The notes beneath the pieces were generated by a model that searched no databases, was not told where the DNA came from, and was given only the letters and a program-made list of their open reading frames with translations. Shown one piece after another: positions 38,913-49,235 of a stretch of 64,000 bases of DNA. The stretch is from positions 1-64,000 of the forward strand of contig NZ_JAAMRE010000017.1 in NCBI RefSeq assembly GCF_013522705.1. The letters run 5' to 3'. The position numbers and the translations under genes are program-made. The DNA comes from Pseudomonas lurida. GTDB lineage: Bacteria > Pseudomonadota > Gammaproteobacteria > Pseudomonadales > Pseudomonadaceae. Every line of letters starts with the position of its first letter. The stretch's first letter is position 1.

Positions 38913-41018
38913 TTAAACACCCGAAGCTTTGGCTGCTGCCACGTCTTTGATGGACAGTTTGATACGGCCGCGGTTGTCCACGTCCAGTACCAGCACTTCC
39001 ACTTCCTGGCCTTCCTTGAGGATGTCGGTCACTTTTTCAACGCGAGCATCGCTCAGCATGGAGATGTGAACCAGACCGTCCTTGCCTGGCAGGATGTTGA
39101 CGAATGCGCCGAAGTCGACGATGCGCTCAACCTTACCGACGTAGATCTTGCCGATCTCGGCTTCCGCAGTGATACCCAGCACGCGCTGACGCGCGGCTTC
39201 CGCAGCTTCCTTGGTTTCACCGAAGATCTTGATCGAACCGTCGTCTTCGATATCGATCGAGGCCTTGGTTTCTTCGCAGATTGCACGAATGGTCGCGCCG
39301 CCTTTACCGATAACGTCACGGATTTTGTCGGTGTCGATCTTCATCGCGATCATGGTCGGGGCATTTTCCGACAGCTCGGTACGCGACTGACCAATGATCT
39401 GGTTCATCTGGCCGAGGATGTTCAGGCGCGCTTCCAGGGCTTGGCCCAGGGCGATTTCCATGATCTCTTCGGTGATGCCCTTGATCTTGATGTCCATCTG
39501 CAGCGCGGTCACACCTTTGGCGGTACCGGCTACTTTGAAGTCCATGTCGCCCAGGTGGTCTTCGTCGCCCAGGATGTCGGTCAGGACGGCGAACTTCTCG
39601 CCTTCTTTAACCAGGCCCATGGCGATACCGGCAACCGGTGCCTTCATCGGTACGCCAGCGTCCATCAGCGCCAGGGAAGCACCGCACACGGAAGCCATGG
39701 AGCTGGAACCGTTGGATTCGGTGATTTCCGATACCACGCGGATGGTGTAAGGGAACACGTCAGCAGCCGGCAGCATGGCCTGAACCGAACGACGAGCCAG
39801 ACGGCCGTGACCGATTTCGCGACGACCGGCACCGCCCATGCGACCACACTCGCCCACCGAGAAAGGAGGGAAGTTGTAGTGCAGCATGAAGGGGTCTTTT
39901 TTCTCGCCTTCCAACGTGTCCAGCAGTTGCGCGTCACGGGCGGTACCCAGCGTTGCAACAACCAGCGCCTGAGTTTCACCACGGGTGAACAGAGCCGAAC
40001 CGTGAGTCTTCGGCAGGACGCCGACTTCAATGTTCAGCGGACGCACGGTGCGGGTGTCGCGACCGTCGATACGTGGCTTGCCGTTAACGATGTTTTCGCG
40101 AACGGTGCGGTATTCGATTTCGCCGAAAGCTGCCTTGACGTCGCTGGCGGAAGGCTGGCCTTCTTCGCCGGACAGCTTGGCCACAACCTGATCCTTCAGC
40201 TCGCCCAGGCGAGCGTAGCGGTCGGCCTTGACGGTGATGGTGTAGGCGTCGGAGATGGCAGCGCCGAACTCGGAACGGATCGCAGCCAGCAGCTCGGTCG
40301 CTTCAGCCTGTGGCGCCCAGGTCCAGGTTGGCTTGGCGGCTTCGGCAGCCAGCTCGGTGACCGCTTTGATAACGGCCTGGAACTCGTCGTGGGCAAACAA
40401 TACAGCGCCCAGCATTTGGTCTTCGGTCAGCTCTTTGGCTTCCGATTCAACCATCAGTACGGCTTCCGAGGTACCGGCAACGACCATGTCCAGGCTCGAT
40501 GCTTTCAGTTGCTCGTAAGTCGGGTTCAGCAGGTAGCCGGTGCTTTCGTGGAACGCAACACGGGCAGCACCGATCGGGCCATCGAAAGGAATGCCGGAGA
40601 TGGCCAGGGCAGCCGAGGTACCGATCATCGCAGCGATGTCCGGATCGGTCTTTTTGCTGGTGGAAACGACGGTGCAGACAACCTGCACTTCGTTCATGAA
40701 GCCTTCTGGGAACAGTGGACGGATCGGGCGATCGATCAGTCGGGACGTCAGGGTTTCTTTCTCGGAAGGACGGCCTTCACGCTTGAAGAAACCGCCAGGG
40801 ATCTTACCGGCAGCGTAAGTCTTTTCCTGGTAGTGAACGGAAAGAGGAAAGAAGCCTTTGCTTGGGTCAGCGGTCTTGGCACCCACAACGGTCACCAATA
40901 CGGTGACGTCGTCATCAACGGTAACCAGCACTGCGCCGGAGGCTTGACGGGCGATACGGCCTGTCTCGAGGGTAACGGTCGACTGACCGAACTGAAATTT
41001 TTTGATAACCGGGTTCAC
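38913..41018 (-). CDS. pnp: Polyribonucleotide nucleotidyltransferase (PNPase)
   Basis: PNPase degrades RNA from the 3' end using phosphate and is a degradosome component. The 701-aa protein has two RNase PH domains around a helical linker ('[16 protein letters not shown]' in the second), a KH domain ('[16 protein letters not shown]') and a C-terminal S1 domain ('[17 protein letters not shown]'). The start is GTG at 41018, with AAGG and AGGA upstream. It follows rpsO across a 193-nt gap, as in E. coli, where RNase III processing of this gap controls pnp. Confidence 0.97.
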   Translation of the reverse strand: MNPVIKKFQFGQSTVTLETGRIARQASGAVLVTVDDDVTVLVTVVGAKTADPSKGFFPLSVHYQEKTYAAGKIPGGFFKREGRPSEKETLTSRLIDRPIRPLFPEGFMNEVQVVCTVVSTSKKTDPDIAAMIGTSAALAISGIPFDGPIGAARVAFHESTGYLLNPTYEQLKASSLDMVVAGTSEAVLMVESEAKELTEDQMLGAVLFAHDEFQAVIKAVTELAAEAAKPTWTWAPQAEATELLAAIRSEFGAAISDAYTITVKADRYARLGELKDQVVAKLSGEEGQPSASDVKAAFGEIEYRTVRENIVNGKPRIDGRDTRTVRPLNIEVGVLPKTHGSALFTRGETQALVVATLGTARDAQLLDTLEGEKKDPFMLHYNFPPFSVGECGRMGGAGRREIGHGRLARRSVQAMLPAADVFPYTIRVVSEITESNGSSSMASVCGASLALMDAGVPMKAPVAGIAMGLVKEGEKFAVLTDILGDEDHLGDMDFKVAGTAKGVTALQMDIKIKGITEEIMEIALGQALEARLNILGQMNQIIGQSRTELSENAPTMIAMKIDTDKIRDVIGKGGATIRAICEETKASIDIEDDGSIKIFGETKEAAEAARQRVLGITAEAEIGKIYVGKVERIVDFGAFVNILPGKDGLVHISMLSDARVEKVTDILKEGQEVEVLVLDVDNRGRIKLSIKDVAAAKASGV

Positions 41019-41158
41019 GGTGTCCTACCTTCTTTGTGGCTCTTGGGGAACTTGTCTTCTTGCGAAATTCTTGGGCAATGCCGGGAATCGGCCCGACGCT
41101 CGTCCAGGGTAAAACGTGTATCCAGATAAAACTTGAGGCTGGGAGCCTGCCATGGGCC

Positions 41159-41208
41159 AGCGCAATCGCACTGACACACGGCAGACAACCAACCTCTAGC
41201 GCAATCGC
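41159..41208 (-). repeat. 11-base direct repeat in the rpsO-pnp spacer
   Basis: AGCGCAATCGC occurs at 41159-41169 and 41198-41208, both on the same strand, right after the rpsO stop. The copies could shape alternative RNA folds in the processed spacer. Function unknown. Confidence 0.5.
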
Positions 41209-41211
41209 TTA

Positions 41212-41481
41212 TTAGCGACGCAGACCCAGGCGACCGATCAGAGCCTGATAACGACCCAGATCCTTGCCTTTCAGGTAGTCCAGCAGCTTACGGCGCTGGT
41301 TTACCATGCGGATCAGACCACGACGGGAGTGGTGGTCTTTACCGTTGGCCTTGAAGTGACCTTGCAGCTTGTTGATGTTGTGGGTCAGCAGTGCAACTTG
41401 CACTTCTGGCGAACCAGTGTCACCAACAGCTTGCTGATAGTCAGCTACGATTTGTGCTTTTTCTTGAACGTCGAGAGCCAT
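41212..41481 (-). CDS. rpsO: 30S ribosomal protein S15
   Basis: S15 binds the central domain of 16S rRNA early in 30S assembly. The 89-aa protein has the standard four-helix sequence, with '[16 protein letters not shown]' and the conserved '[20 protein letters not shown]'. AGAAGGA precedes the ATG. A hairpin (41501-41523) upstream of the ribosome-binding site may mediate autoregulation, as S15 does in E. coli. It is upstream of pnp and downstream of truB. Confidence 0.97.
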   Translation of the reverse strand: MALDVQEKAQIVADYQQAVGDTGSPEVQVALLTHNINKLQGHFKANGKDHHSRRGLIRMVNQRRKLLDYLKGKDLGRYQALIGRLGLRR

Positions 41482-41500
41482 GAGGCAATCCTTCTTTCAG

Positions 41501-41523
41501 GAAACCACCCAAAGGATGGTTTC
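41501..41523 (-). promoter_or_regulatory. Hairpin in the rpsO leader, possible S15 autoregulatory element
   Basis: GAAACCA and TGGTTTC arms around a 9-base loop, 20 nt before the rpsO ATG. S15 represses its own translation in several bacteria by binding leader structures of varied form. The role here is inferred from position. Confidence 0.35.
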
Positions 41524-41596
41524 AACAGGCCAGGGACAAATCCCTGTATCTAAAAATGAGTGTTGACCATGCCTGTTAACAGCCACACTCGTTCGG

Positions 41597-42514
41597 TCAT
41601 TCTGACCGAATCAGTCGACGCGGCGCGATGCGCCCGTCTTCGCTCACTTCACCGATACCGATAAAGCGACCGTTATGATCCTGTACCCGCACCATGCCGA
41701 ACTTCGGGGCATCCGGCGCGCGTACCGGCTGGCCGTTGAGCCAGTAGAACGCGCTGTGCTCCGAGAAGTGCAGCAATGGCCAATCCAGCAGCCCACTGTC
41801 CGATGGCATCAAAAAGCGATCAACCGCTTCATTGCCGCCTTCGGCATGCACCGCTTCCAGCTCTTCCAGGGTCACGGTCTGTGCCAGGCTGAAAGGGCCG
41901 GCCTGTGTGCGTCGCAGCTCTGCAACGTACGCGCCGCAACCGAGCTTTTCACCGATATCTTCCACCAGGGTACGGATATAGGTGCCTTTGCTGCAGTCCA
42001 CCGCCAGGCGCGCGGTCTCCCCTTCACAGGCGAGCAATTCCAAGCGCGCAATAGTAACAGAACGCGGTTCGCGCTCCACTACTTCACCCGCACGCGCCAA
42101 CTTGTAAAGCGGCTGCCCATCACGCTTGAGGGCCGAGTACATTGGCGGTATCTGACTGATTTCCCCGCGAAAAGCGGGTAAAGCAGCCTCAATATCAGCA
42201 CGACCAACGGTCACATCGCGAACCTGCAGAACATCACCTTCGGCATCGGCCGTGGTGGTGGTCTTGCCCAGCTGCATCAGGGTTTCGTAACCTTTGTCGG
42301 AATCGAGCAGGTACTGCGAAAACTTGGTGGCCTCGCCGAAGCACAACGGCAATACACCGGTGGCCAGCGGATCGAGACTCCCGGTGTGCCCGGCCTTTTC
42401 GGCGTTGAGCAGCCAGCGGACCTTCTGCAGCGCGGCATTGGAGGTAAAGCCAATGGGCTTGTCGAGCAGAATAATGCCGCTGACATTGCGACGGATACGT
42501 TTGACCTGAGCCAC
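41597..42514 (-). CDS. truB: tRNA pseudouridine(55) synthase
   Basis: TruB makes pseudouridine 55 in the T-loop of tRNAs and acts as a tRNA chaperone. The 305-aa protein has the catalytic aspartate in '[17 protein letters not shown]', the '[19 protein letters not shown]' loop and a C-terminal PUA-like region. The start is GTG, 3 nt after the rbfA stop, with AAGGAG overlapping the end of rbfA. Its stop codon lies inside the inverted repeat TTCGGTCA/TGACCGAA (41592-41610). Confidence 0.96.
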   Translation of the reverse strand: MAQVKRIRRNVSGIILLDKPIGFTSNAALQKVRWLLNAEKAGHTGSLDPLATGVLPLCFGEATKFSQYLLDSDKGYETLMQLGKTTTTADAEGDVLQVRDVTVGRADIEAALPAFRGEISQIPPMYSALKRDGQPLYKLARAGEVVEREPRSVTIARLELLACEGETARLAVDCSKGTYIRTLVEDIGEKLGCGAYVAELRRTQAGPFSLAQTVTLEELEAVHAEGGNEAVDRFLMPSDSGLLDWPLLHFSEHSAFYWLNGQPVRAPDAPKFGMVRVQDHNGRFIGIGEVSEDGRIAPRRLIRSE

Positions 42515-42517
42515 CGC

Positions 42518-42913
42518 TTACTCCTTGGCGTCTTCAGGTGTGGACGGGTGCTGGCTGTCTTCAGCCACGGCACGCTCGATCAGTGCCGACAGGTGCGCGC
42601 CGCGTACGACGCTTTCGTCGTAGTGGAAGTGCAACTGAGGAACGCTGCGCAGCTTCATTTCACGGGCCAACTGCATGCGCAGGAAGCCTGCTGCAGCGTT
42701 AAGCACCTTGATGCTTTGCGCGATTTCTTCGCTGTTGTCCTGCCCCATCACGGTGATGAAGATCTTCGCGTGACCCACGTCGCGACTCACTTCCACAGCG
42801 GTGATGGTGACCAGGCCAACGCGCGGGTCTTTGACTTCGCGACGGATCAGTTGAGCCAGCTCGCGCTGCATCTGATCGCCGATACGCTGGGTACGGCTGT
42901 ATTCTTTTGCCAT
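42518..42913 (-). CDS. rbfA: 30S ribosome-binding factor A
   Basis: RbfA helps mature the 5' end of 16S rRNA and is important at low temperature. The 131-aa protein has the KH-type fold with '[27 protein letters not shown]' broken over the first helices, and '[27 protein letters not shown]' later, plus a short acidic tail. It stands 159 nt after infB and is coupled to truB. The gap before it contains two strong hairpins. Confidence 0.96.
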   Translation of the reverse strand: MAKEYSRTQRIGDQMQRELAQLIRREVKDPRVGLVTITAVEVSRDVGHAKIFITVMGQDNSEEIAQSIKVLNAAAGFLRMQLAREMKLRSVPQLHFHYDESVVRGAHLSALIERAVAEDSQHPSTPEDAKE

Positions 42914-42967
42914 GTCTTGTTACCTGTTACTGCCACACGGTGAAACCCGTGGGGTCTGAAAGCGGCA

Positions 42968-43001
42968 AACGCCCGGCCTGACAAAAGCCAGACCGGGCGT
43001 T
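42968..43001 (-). other. Strong hairpin between infB and rbfA
   Basis: AACGCCCGG and CCGGGCGTT arms (9 bp) enclose a 16-base loop that itself can pair. Read on the minus strand it is followed by TGCCGCTTTC, not a clean T-run, so it may be an RNA-processing or partial-termination site. Another GC-rich inverted repeat lies at about 43030-43060. Confidence 0.5.
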
Positions 43002-43072
43002 GCGTTTAGAGTCCGTACGCTGCGCGGGGCATTTGCATGCCCACGCGCCGCGTGGCTCCGGAAGTGCGCGAG

Positions 43073-45589
43073 TCAGAGGCTGCGAGCAACCTGAACCTTC
43101 TCGAAGACTTCGATCTTGTCGCCAACCTTGACGTCGTTGTAGCTCTTGACCGCGATACCGCACTCCATGCCGGCACGTACTTCAGACGCGTCATCCTTGA
43201 AGCGGCGCAGGGATTCCAGCTCGCCTTCGAAGATAACGATGTCTTCTCGCAGTACACGGATAGGACGGTTACGGTACACAGTACCTTCGACAACCATGCA
43301 GCCGGCAACCGCACCGAATTTCGGCGAGCGGAACACGTCACGCACCTCGGCGATACCCAGGATATTCTCCCGAACGTCACTGCCAAGCATGCCGGTAAGG
43401 GCTTTCTTGACGTCTTCGATGATGTCGTAGATGACGTTGTAGTAACGCATGTCCAGGCCTTCCTGCTCGACAATCTTGCGAGCGCCGGCATCGGCACGCA
43501 CGTTGAAGCCAAACAGTACAGCGTTGGAAGCCAGTGCCAGGTTGGCGTCGGATTCGGTGATACCACCGACACCGCCACCGACAACACGCACTTGCACTTC
43601 GTCGTTACCCAGGCCGTTCAAGGCGCCGTTCAACGCTTCGAGGGAACCACGTACGTCAGATTTGAGGACGATGTTAAGCGTCTTCTTCTCTTCCTGGCCC
43701 ATGTTCTCGAAGATGTTTTCAAGCTTGCCGGCGTGAGCCCGGGCCAACTTGACCTCACGGAACTTGCCTTGACGGAACAGAGCCACTTCACGGGCTTTCT
43801 TCTCGTCGGCAACCACGCTCATCTCGTCGCCAGCGTCCGGGGTACCGTCCAGGCCGAGAATCTCGACGGGGATGGCCGGACCGGCTTCCTTGATTGGCTT
43901 ACCGTTCTCGTCGAGCATGGCACGTACACGGCCGTAGTTCGAACCGACCAATACCATGTCGCCTTGGCGCAGGGTACCGTCTTGAACCAGCACGGTCGCA
44001 ACCGGGCCACGGCCTTTGTCGAGGCGGGATTCAACCACAACACCACGGCCGGGAGCCGATGGGGTAGCGGTCAGTTCCAGGACTTCGGCTTGCAGCAGAA
44101 CGGCTTCAAGCAGTTCGTCAACGCCAGTACCCATTTTTGCGGAAACCGGTACGAATGGAGTGTCGCCACCCCACTCTTCCGACGTCACGCCGTGAACCGA
44201 CAGTTCGCTACGGATGCGGTCGAGATCGGCGCCCGGCTTGTCGATTTTGTTCACGGCGACTACCAGCGGAACGCCAGCTGCCTTGGCATGCTGAACGGCT
44301 TCGATGGTTTGTGGCATTACGCCGTCGTCCGCTGCAACCACCAGGATCACGATGTCGGTCGCCTTGGCACCACGGGCACGCATCGCGGTAAACGCGGCGT
44401 GACCAGGGGTGTCGAGGAACGTCACCATGCCACGGTCGGTTTCAACGTGGTAAGCGCCGATGTGCTGGGTAATACCACCGGCTTCGCCAGCAGCCACCTT
44501 GGCACGACGGATGTAGTCGAGCAGGGAGGTTTTACCGTGGTCAACGTGGCCCATTACGGTCACAACCGGTGCACGGGAAACCGCTTCACCTTCAAACTTC
44601 AGGGACTCGGCCAGGGAATCTTCCAGGGCGGTGTCGCTGACCAGGGTCACTTTGTGGCCCAGCTCTTCAGCAACCAGTTGAGCAGTTTCCTGGTCCAGTA
44701 CCTGGTTGATGGTAGCCGGAGTGCCCAGCTTGAACATGAACTTGATGATTTCAGCAGCCTTGACCGACATCTGCTGGGCCAGATCGCCCACAGTGATGGT
44801 CTCGCCGATCTTCACTTCACGCACGACAGGGCCGGTTGGGCTCTGGAAACCGTGGGCGTTGCGTTTCTTCAGCTTGGCCTTGCCGCGACCACCGCGACGG
44901 AAGCCATCGCTTTCTTCGTCGGTTGTACGTGGGGCAACGCGTGGAGCAGGCGCTTTCTCTTTGACCGAAGCACGATGCGGAGCGTTTTTGCGCTCGCCAT
45001 CACCGCCACCACCGCGACGATTGTTATCGTCGGCACGTGGTTTGTCCGGACGACGAGGCTCGTCGCGCTTGCGGGCATCTGCTGCCGGAGCAGGTGCTGC
45101 AGCCACCGGAGCGGCCTCACGCACAGCTTCAACAGGAGCGGCAACCGCTTCAGTGTTAGCAGGTTGCGCAGCAGCAGGCTGGCGACGCGCTTCTTCTTCG
45201 GCGCGACGCTTGGCTTCTTCTTCAGCCTTCTGACGAGCAGCATTTTCTACTGCGCGACGTTCTTCCAGTTCGCGTTTACGCTCGGCTTCGATTTCTTCCG
45301 GGCTGCGCTGTACGAAGACTTTCTTCTTGCGTACTTCAACGCTGATGCTCTTGCTACCCGCAACACGCAGGGTGCTGGTGGTTTTGCGCTGCAATGTAAT
45401 CTTGCGCGGTTCTTCCACTTTCGCCTTGTGGCTGCTCTTCAAGTGAGTCAGCAAAGACTGCTTCTCACTATCGCTCACACCTTCATCGGCGGCGGTGTGC
45501 GGCAGACCTGCCTCACGCATCTGCTGCAACAGGCGCTCTACCGGTGTTTTGACCTCATCGGCCAGTTGTTTCACCGTGACTTGCGTCAT
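43073..45589 (-). CDS. infB: Translation initiation factor IF-2
   Basis: IF-2 is the GTPase that brings initiator tRNA to the 30S subunit. The 838-aa protein has an IF2_N domain at the start ('[19 protein letters not shown]'), a long charged Ala/Arg/Glu-rich linker, a second IF2_N region, then the G domain with 'GHVDHGKTS', 'DTPGH' and 'NKID', followed by the C1/C2 domains. It follows nusA by 27 nt in rimP-nusA-infB-rbfA-truB. The gene for its substrate tRNA-fMet leads the cluster. Confidence 0.97.
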   Translation of the reverse strand: MTQVTVKQLADEVKTPVERLLQQMREAGLPHTAADEGVSDSEKQSLLTHLKSSHKAKVEEPRKITLQRKTTSTLRVAGSKSISVEVRKKKVFVQRSPEEIEAERKRELEERRAVENAARQKAEEEAKRRAEEEARRQPAAAQPANTEAVAAPVEAVREAAPVAAAPAPAADARKRDEPRRPDKPRADDNNRRGGGGDGERKNAPHRASVKEKAPAPRVAPRTTDEESDGFRRGGRGKAKLKKRNAHGFQSPTGPVVREVKIGETITVGDLAQQMSVKAAEIIKFMFKLGTPATINQVLDQETAQLVAEELGHKVTLVSDTALEDSLAESLKFEGEAVSRAPVVTVMGHVDHGKTSLLDYIRRAKVAAGEAGGITQHIGAYHVETDRGMVTFLDTPGHAAFTAMRARGAKATDIVILVVAADDGVMPQTIEAVQHAKAAGVPLVVAVNKIDKPGADLDRIRSELSVHGVTSEEWGGDTPFVPVSAKMGTGVDELLEAVLLQAEVLELTATPSAPGRGVVVESRLDKGRGPVATVLVQDGTLRQGDMVLVGSNYGRVRAMLDENGKPIKEAGPAIPVEILGLDGTPDAGDEMSVVADEKKAREVALFRQGKFREVKLARAHAGKLENIFENMGQEEKKTLNIVLKSDVRGSLEALNGALNGLGNDEVQVRVVGGGVGGITESDANLALASNAVLFGFNVRADAGARKIVEQEGLDMRYYNVIYDIIEDVKKALTGMLGSDVRENILGIAEVRDVFRSPKFGAVAGCMVVEGTVYRNRPIRVLREDIVIFEGELESLRRFKDDASEVRAGMECGIAVKSYNDVKVGDKIEVFEKVQVARSL

Positions 45590-45616
45590 GCACTTCTCTC
45601 CTCAGGCCGCGCCTAG

Positions 45617-47098
45617 TTACTCGAACCAATGGGCTCGGGCGGCCATGATCAACTTGCCGGCACGATCTTCGTCAATGCCGTCGATGTCGAGCAGATCGTC
45701 AATAGACTGCTCGGCCAGGTCTTCGCGGGTAATTACGCCGCGCACCGCCAGTTCCATCGCCAAATCCTTGTCCATACCCTCAAGCGAGAGCAGGTCTTCG
45801 GCCGGATGGGCGTCTGCCAGCTTTTCCTCAGTAGCGATGGCTTTAGTCAACAAGCGATCCTTGGCCCGAGCGCGAAGCTCGTTGACGATATCTTCGTCAA
45901 AGCCGTCGATGTTGAGCATTTCTTCCAACGGTACGTAGGCAATCTCTTCCAGGCTGGTGAAGCCTTCATCTACCAGCACCTGTGCCAGCTCTTCATCGAC
46001 TTCCAACTCTTCGATGAAGTTGCGCAGGATGTCACCGGTTTCAGCTTGCTGCTTAGCCTGGATGTCCGATTCGGTCATCACGTTCAGGGTCCAACCGGTC
46101 AGTTGGCTGGCCAGACGCACGTTCTGACCACCACGACCAATGGCCTGAGCCAGATTGTCTGCGCCAACGGCGATGTCCATCGCATGGGCATCTTCGTCAA
46201 CGATAATTGCCGCCACTTCAGCCGGCGACATGGCGTTGATCACGAACTGCGCCGGGTTATCGTCCCACAGGACAATGTCCACGCGCTCACCGCCCAATTC
46301 GCCAGACACCGCCTGGACGCGCGAACCGCGCATACCAATGCAGGCACCTTGCGGGTCGATGCGTTTGTCTTTGGAGCGGACCGCAATCTTAGCGCGCGAA
46401 CCCGGGTCGCGGGACGCCGCCATGACTTCGATCAGGCCTTCGGCAATTTCCGGCACTTCGATACGGAACAGCTCAATCAGCATTTCCGGAGCGGTACGCG
46501 ACAGGATCAACTGAGGGCCGCGGTTCTCGGTGCGGATTTCCTTGAGCAGCGCACGCAAGCGCACGCCCACACGGAAGGTTTCGCGAGAGATGATGTCTTC
46601 CCGAGCCAGCAACGCTTCGGCGTTATTGCCCAGATCGACGATCACGTTGTCGCGGGTGACTTTCTTAACGGTGCCGGAGATGATTTCACCCAGGCGTTCG
46701 CGATAGGCGTCGACGACTTGAGCGCGCTCAGCTTCGCGGACCTTCTGCACGATGACCTGCTTGGCGGTCTGTGCAGCAATACGGCCGAATTCGATCGATT
46801 CGATTTTTTCTTCGACCACATCGCCAACCTTGGCACCAGGATGCGTTTCAGCAACCTTGCTCGGCCAGGTTTCGATAGCCGGATCGTCAAGATCGGCCTC
46901 TTCGACGACTGTCCAGCGACGGAAAGTCTCATAGGCACCGGTGTGGCGATTGATTTCCACACGCAGATCAACTTCGTCCTCAAAACGTTTTTTGGTAGCA
47001 GTGGCCAGGGCCAGCTCCAACGCTTCAAAAATCACGCTTGCCGGTACGCCCTTTTCATTGGATACCGACTCAACAACCAGCAGTACTTCTTTGCTCAT
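45617..47098 (-). CDS. nusA: Transcription termination/antitermination factor NusA
   Basis: NusA binds RNA polymerase and modulates pausing, termination and rRNA antitermination. The 493-aa protein has an N-terminal polymerase-binding domain, an S1 domain, two KH domains ('[21 protein letters not shown]', then '[15 protein letters not shown]') and two acidic C-terminal repeats ('[20 protein letters not shown]' region). I take the ATG at 47098 ('[11 protein letters not shown]'), seven codons inside a longer frame. It is coupled to infB and follows rimP. Confidence 0.97.
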   Translation of the reverse strand: MSKEVLLVVESVSNEKGVPASVIFEALELALATATKKRFEDEVDLRVEINRHTGAYETFRRWTVVEEADLDDPAIETWPSKVAETHPGAKVGDVVEEKIESIEFGRIAAQTAKQVIVQKVREAERAQVVDAYRERLGEIISGTVKKVTRDNVIVDLGNNAEALLAREDIISRETFRVGVRLRALLKEIRTENRGPQLILSRTAPEMLIELFRIEVPEIAEGLIEVMAASRDPGSRAKIAVRSKDKRIDPQGACIGMRGSRVQAVSGELGGERVDIVLWDDNPAQFVINAMSPAEVAAIIVDEDAHAMDIAVGADNLAQAIGRGGQNVRLASQLTGWTLNVMTESDIQAKQQAETGDILRNFIEELEVDEELAQVLVDEGFTSLEEIAYVPLEEMLNIDGFDEDIVNELRARAKDRLLTKAIATEEKLADAHPAEDLLSLEGMDKDLAMELAVRGVITREDLAEQSIDDLLDIDGIDEDRAGKLIMAARAHWFE

Positions 47099-47145
47099 CG
47101 TACGCCTCGCCTTTCGCAAGCCATTGGATCCGCGGGATCCGCGTC

Positions 47146-47604
47146 TCAGTCAAAACTGGGAATAATGTTGGCCTTGTCGACCATATCGATCGGCAACAGG
47201 AATTCATGGTCTTCTACCTGCACCACGACATCCTGTTCTTCTACACCGCGCAGAAGGCCCTGAAAGTTGCGTCGCCCTTCAAAGGGAGATCGCAGCTTGA
47301 TCTTCACTTGTTCACCGGCATATTTAGCAAACTGTTCAAGAGTGAACAGTGGGCGTTCCATGCCTGGCGAGGAAACTTCGAGGGTGTATTCAACGGAGAT
47401 CGGATCTTCAACATCCAACACACCACTGATCTGACGGCTGACAATGGCACAATCGTCCACCAGCACACCGCCCTCTTTATCGATATAAACGCGCAACATT
47501 GAGTGGCGACCTTGAGCCGAAAACTCAATACCCCAGCATTCATAGCCTAGGGCCACGACCACCGGGGCCAGCAAGGCCTGCAACTCTTCTAGCTTGCTCG
47601 ACAC
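47146..47604 (-). CDS. rimP: Ribosome maturation factor RimP
   Basis: RimP helps 30S maturation. The 152-aa protein matches the family throughout ('[11 protein letters not shown]', '[11 protein letters not shown]', 'GVEEQDVVV'). I start at the GTG at 47604 because GAGGGGG lies 5 bases upstream and the product then has the family length; an ATG six codons upstream would cover that site. First protein gene of the rimP-nusA-infB cluster. Three hairpins lie just upstream, leaving little room for a promoter of its own. Confidence 0.93.
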   Translation of the reverse strand: MSSKLEELQALLAPVVVALGYECWGIEFSAQGRHSMLRVYIDKEGGVLVDDCAIVSRQISGVLDVEDPISVEYTLEVSSPGMERPLFTLEQFAKYAGEQVKIKLRSPFEGRRNFQGLLRGVEEQDVVVQVEDHEFLLPIDMVDKANIIPSFD

Positions 47605-47643
47605 CTGAACCCCCTCGTGCATGTATGTGCATGCTGTGCAAAA

Positions 47644-47667
47644 TAAAAAAATGGGCGAAACGCCCAT
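47644..47667 (-). terminator. Intrinsic terminator immediately upstream of rimP
   Basis: ATGGGCG / CGCCCAT arms with a 3-base loop (47651-47667) are followed on the minus strand by seven Ts. It lies only 40 nt before the rimP start, so it should limit read-through from the tRNA-fMet transcript. Confidence 0.8.
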
Positions 47668-47673
47668 CCTTGA

Positions 47674-47695
47674 AACGCCGTCGAACAGCGGCGTT
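47674..47695 (-). other. Second hairpin between tRNA-fMet and rimP
   Basis: AACGCCG / CGGCGTT arms with an 8-base loop, followed by TTTC. It sits between the two stronger terminators. Confidence 0.5.
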
Positions 47696-47712
47696 GAAAG
47701 TGTCCAGCTAAC

Positions 47713-47734
47713 AAAAAGCCCCTTAAAAGGGGCT
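47713..47734 (-). terminator. Intrinsic terminator after tRNA-fMet
   Basis: AGCCCCTT / AAGGGGCT arms (47717-47734), followed by five Ts on the minus strand, 11 nt past the tRNA 3' end. Confidence 0.8.
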
Positions 47735-47744
47735 CCGCTAAAAC

Positions 47745-47821
<77 letters not shown>

Positions 47822-47837
47822 ACAAAGCTGGGGCGGA

Positions 47838-47866
47838 AGTATACGACCGATCCCTTGCAGGGTCAA
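47838..47866 (-). promoter_or_regulatory. Promoter of tRNA-fMet
   Basis: TTGACC (47861-47866), a 17-nt spacer and TATACT (47838-47843), followed by CCGCCCC. The GC-rich discriminator suggests stringent control, as for other stable RNA promoters. Confidence 0.8.
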
Positions 47867-47883
47867 TGTAACCTTCCACCTAC

Positions 47884-47906
47884 AAGAAAGCCCGCAACAG
47901 CGGGCT
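47884..47906 (-). terminator. Terminator between tRNA-Leu and tRNA-fMet
   Basis: AGCCCGC / GCGGGCT arms with a 4-base loop (47889-47906), followed on the minus strand by TTCTTG. It lies 11 nt past tRNA-Leu and closes the secG-tRNA-Leu transcript. Confidence 0.7.
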
Positions 47907-47917
47907 CTCCTGATAAT

Positions 47918-48003
47918 TGGTACCGAGAAGGGGACTCGAACCCCTACACCCTATGGGCACAACCACCTCAAGGTTGCGTGTCTACCAATTCCACCACCTC
48001 GGC
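47918..48003 (-). tRNA. leuU: tRNA-Leu (GAG)
   Basis: An 86-nt class II tRNA with a long variable arm and encoded CCA. The anticodon loop CTTGAGG gives anticodon GAG, reading CUC and CUU codons. It follows secG, as leuU does in E. coli, and is probably co-transcribed with it. Confidence 0.96.
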
Positions 48004-48025
48004 AATACAACGTTTACAACCCTTC

Positions 48026-48409
48026 TTACTTCTGCTCTTGAGCTGGAGGTACGTCAGTCGCTGGAGTAGCCGACTTTTGCTCTTGAAGCACCGGAACATC
48101 ATCAGAAGCCGGTTTTGCTTTTGGTACTTCCAACACTGCTGGATCTGGCAAACCTACTTGAGTCAGCACATGAGCTTTCTCTTTAGCAAAGTAACCTAAC
48201 CCCAAGCTGGTTATGAAGAAACCGGCGGCAAGCATAGCAGTAAACTTACTAAGAAAGGTAGAGGAACCTTGGCTTCCGAATACAGTATTTGAAGCACCTG
48301 CACCGAAAGACGCACCAGCATCCGCACCTTTACCCTGTTGCAGCAAAACCAGGGCAACTACGCCCAGTGCAGCCAACAGATGAAAAACGACCACGACTGT
48401 TTCCAGCAT
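48026..48409 (-). CDS. secG: Preprotein translocase subunit SecG
   Basis: SecG is the small inner-membrane subunit that assists SecYE during protein export. The 127-aa protein has two membrane helices (about 1-22 and 52-74) joined by the conserved '[19 protein letters not shown]' loop, then a Pro/Ala-rich hydrophilic tail. I start at the ATG at 48409 ('[12 protein letters not shown]'); an in-frame frame opening upstream lies inside tpiA. tpiA precedes it by 4 nt and tRNA-Leu follows by 22 nt. Confidence 0.95.
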   Translation of the reverse strand: MLETVVVVFHLLAALGVVALVLLQQGKGADAGASFGAGASNTVFGSQGSSTFLSKFTAMLAAGFFITSLGLGYFAKEKAHVLTQVGLPDPAVLEVPKAKPASDDVPVLQEQKSATPATDVPPAQEQK

Positions 48410-48413
48410 TTTT

Positions 48414-49169
48414 TCAGTTTCCCGCGGCGCGACAGATCGCACCGAACTCATCTGCATTCAGGGAAGCTCCACCAATGAGCCCCCCATCGATATCCGGCAT
48501 GCCGAACAGTTCGACCGCATTGGCCGCCTTCACGCTGCCGCCGTATAGAAGACGCACACCTTGTGCGACTTCAGAATTCTCTGCCGCCAACTGCGCGCGG
48601 ATGGCTGCGTGCACATCCTGCGCCTGTTGCGGTGTAGCAGTCAGCCCGGTGCCAATGGCCCAGACCGGCTCGTATGCGATGACCGCTTTTGCAAACGCAC
48701 CAACACCCAACTCTTCGATGATGCTGCCCAGCTGACGCGAGACAACCTCAAGAGTCTTGCCCGATTCGCGCTGCTCCAGGGTTTCCCCTATGCACAACAC
48801 TGGGATCAGACCGCATGCCTGTGCCGCTGCGAACTTGCGATTGAGCATCCCATCGCGCTCACCCATCATCTGACGGCGCTCGGAGTGCCCGACAAGCACA
48901 AAGGAACATCCCGCATCTACCAGCTGACTCGGCGCAATTTCGCCGGTCAACGCACCTTGCATGGCTTCCACCGCAGAATTCTGCGCGCCGACCTGGATCG
49001 ACTTACCCTTCAAGCCATCAACCACTTGGGCGATATGCAGGCAAGGCGGGAAAACCGCAACATCGACACCGCCAGGCAAGGCCAAGTGACGAAGGCCATT
49101 GATCAGCTCAGCGACACTGGCGCGGGTACCGTGCATCTTCCAGTTACCAGCTACCATAGTGCGACGCAT
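48414..49169 (-). CDS. tpiA: Triose-phosphate isomerase
   Basis: TpiA interconverts dihydroxyacetone phosphate and glyceraldehyde-3-phosphate. The 251-aa protein has 'GNWKMHG' with the catalytic lysine, 'GHSERRQ' with the catalytic histidine, the '[11 protein letters not shown]' block with the catalytic glutamate, and the '[10 protein letters not shown]' phosphate loop. It lies between glmM and secG, as in other pseudomonads, and is probably in the same operon. Confidence 0.97.
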   Translation of the reverse strand: MRRTMVAGNWKMHGTRASVAELINGLRHLALPGGVDVAVFPPCLHIAQVVDGLKGKSIQVGAQNSAVEAMQGALTGEIAPSQLVDAGCSFVLVGHSERRQMMGERDGMLNRKFAAAQACGLIPVLCIGETLEQRESGKTLEVVSRQLGSIIEELGVGAFAKAVIAYEPVWAIGTGLTATPQQAQDVHAAIRAQLAAENSEVAQGVRLLYGGSVKAANAVELFGMPDIDGGLIGGASLNADEFGAICRAAGN

Positions 49170-49235
49170 GCTGTACCTCGTCGGTCAAAGTGGGCGCAGA
49201 TGTTACCCAACCCTTTCATCACTGGCAAGCCGAAT

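Noticed and set aside
39066..41129. A 687-codon open frame antisense to pnp
   Set aside because: Codon-bias shadow of pnp; no motif or ribosome-binding site supports it.
43037..45616. An 859-codon open frame antisense to infB
   Set aside because: Same cause; low-complexity His/Thr/Val-rich product with no known domain.
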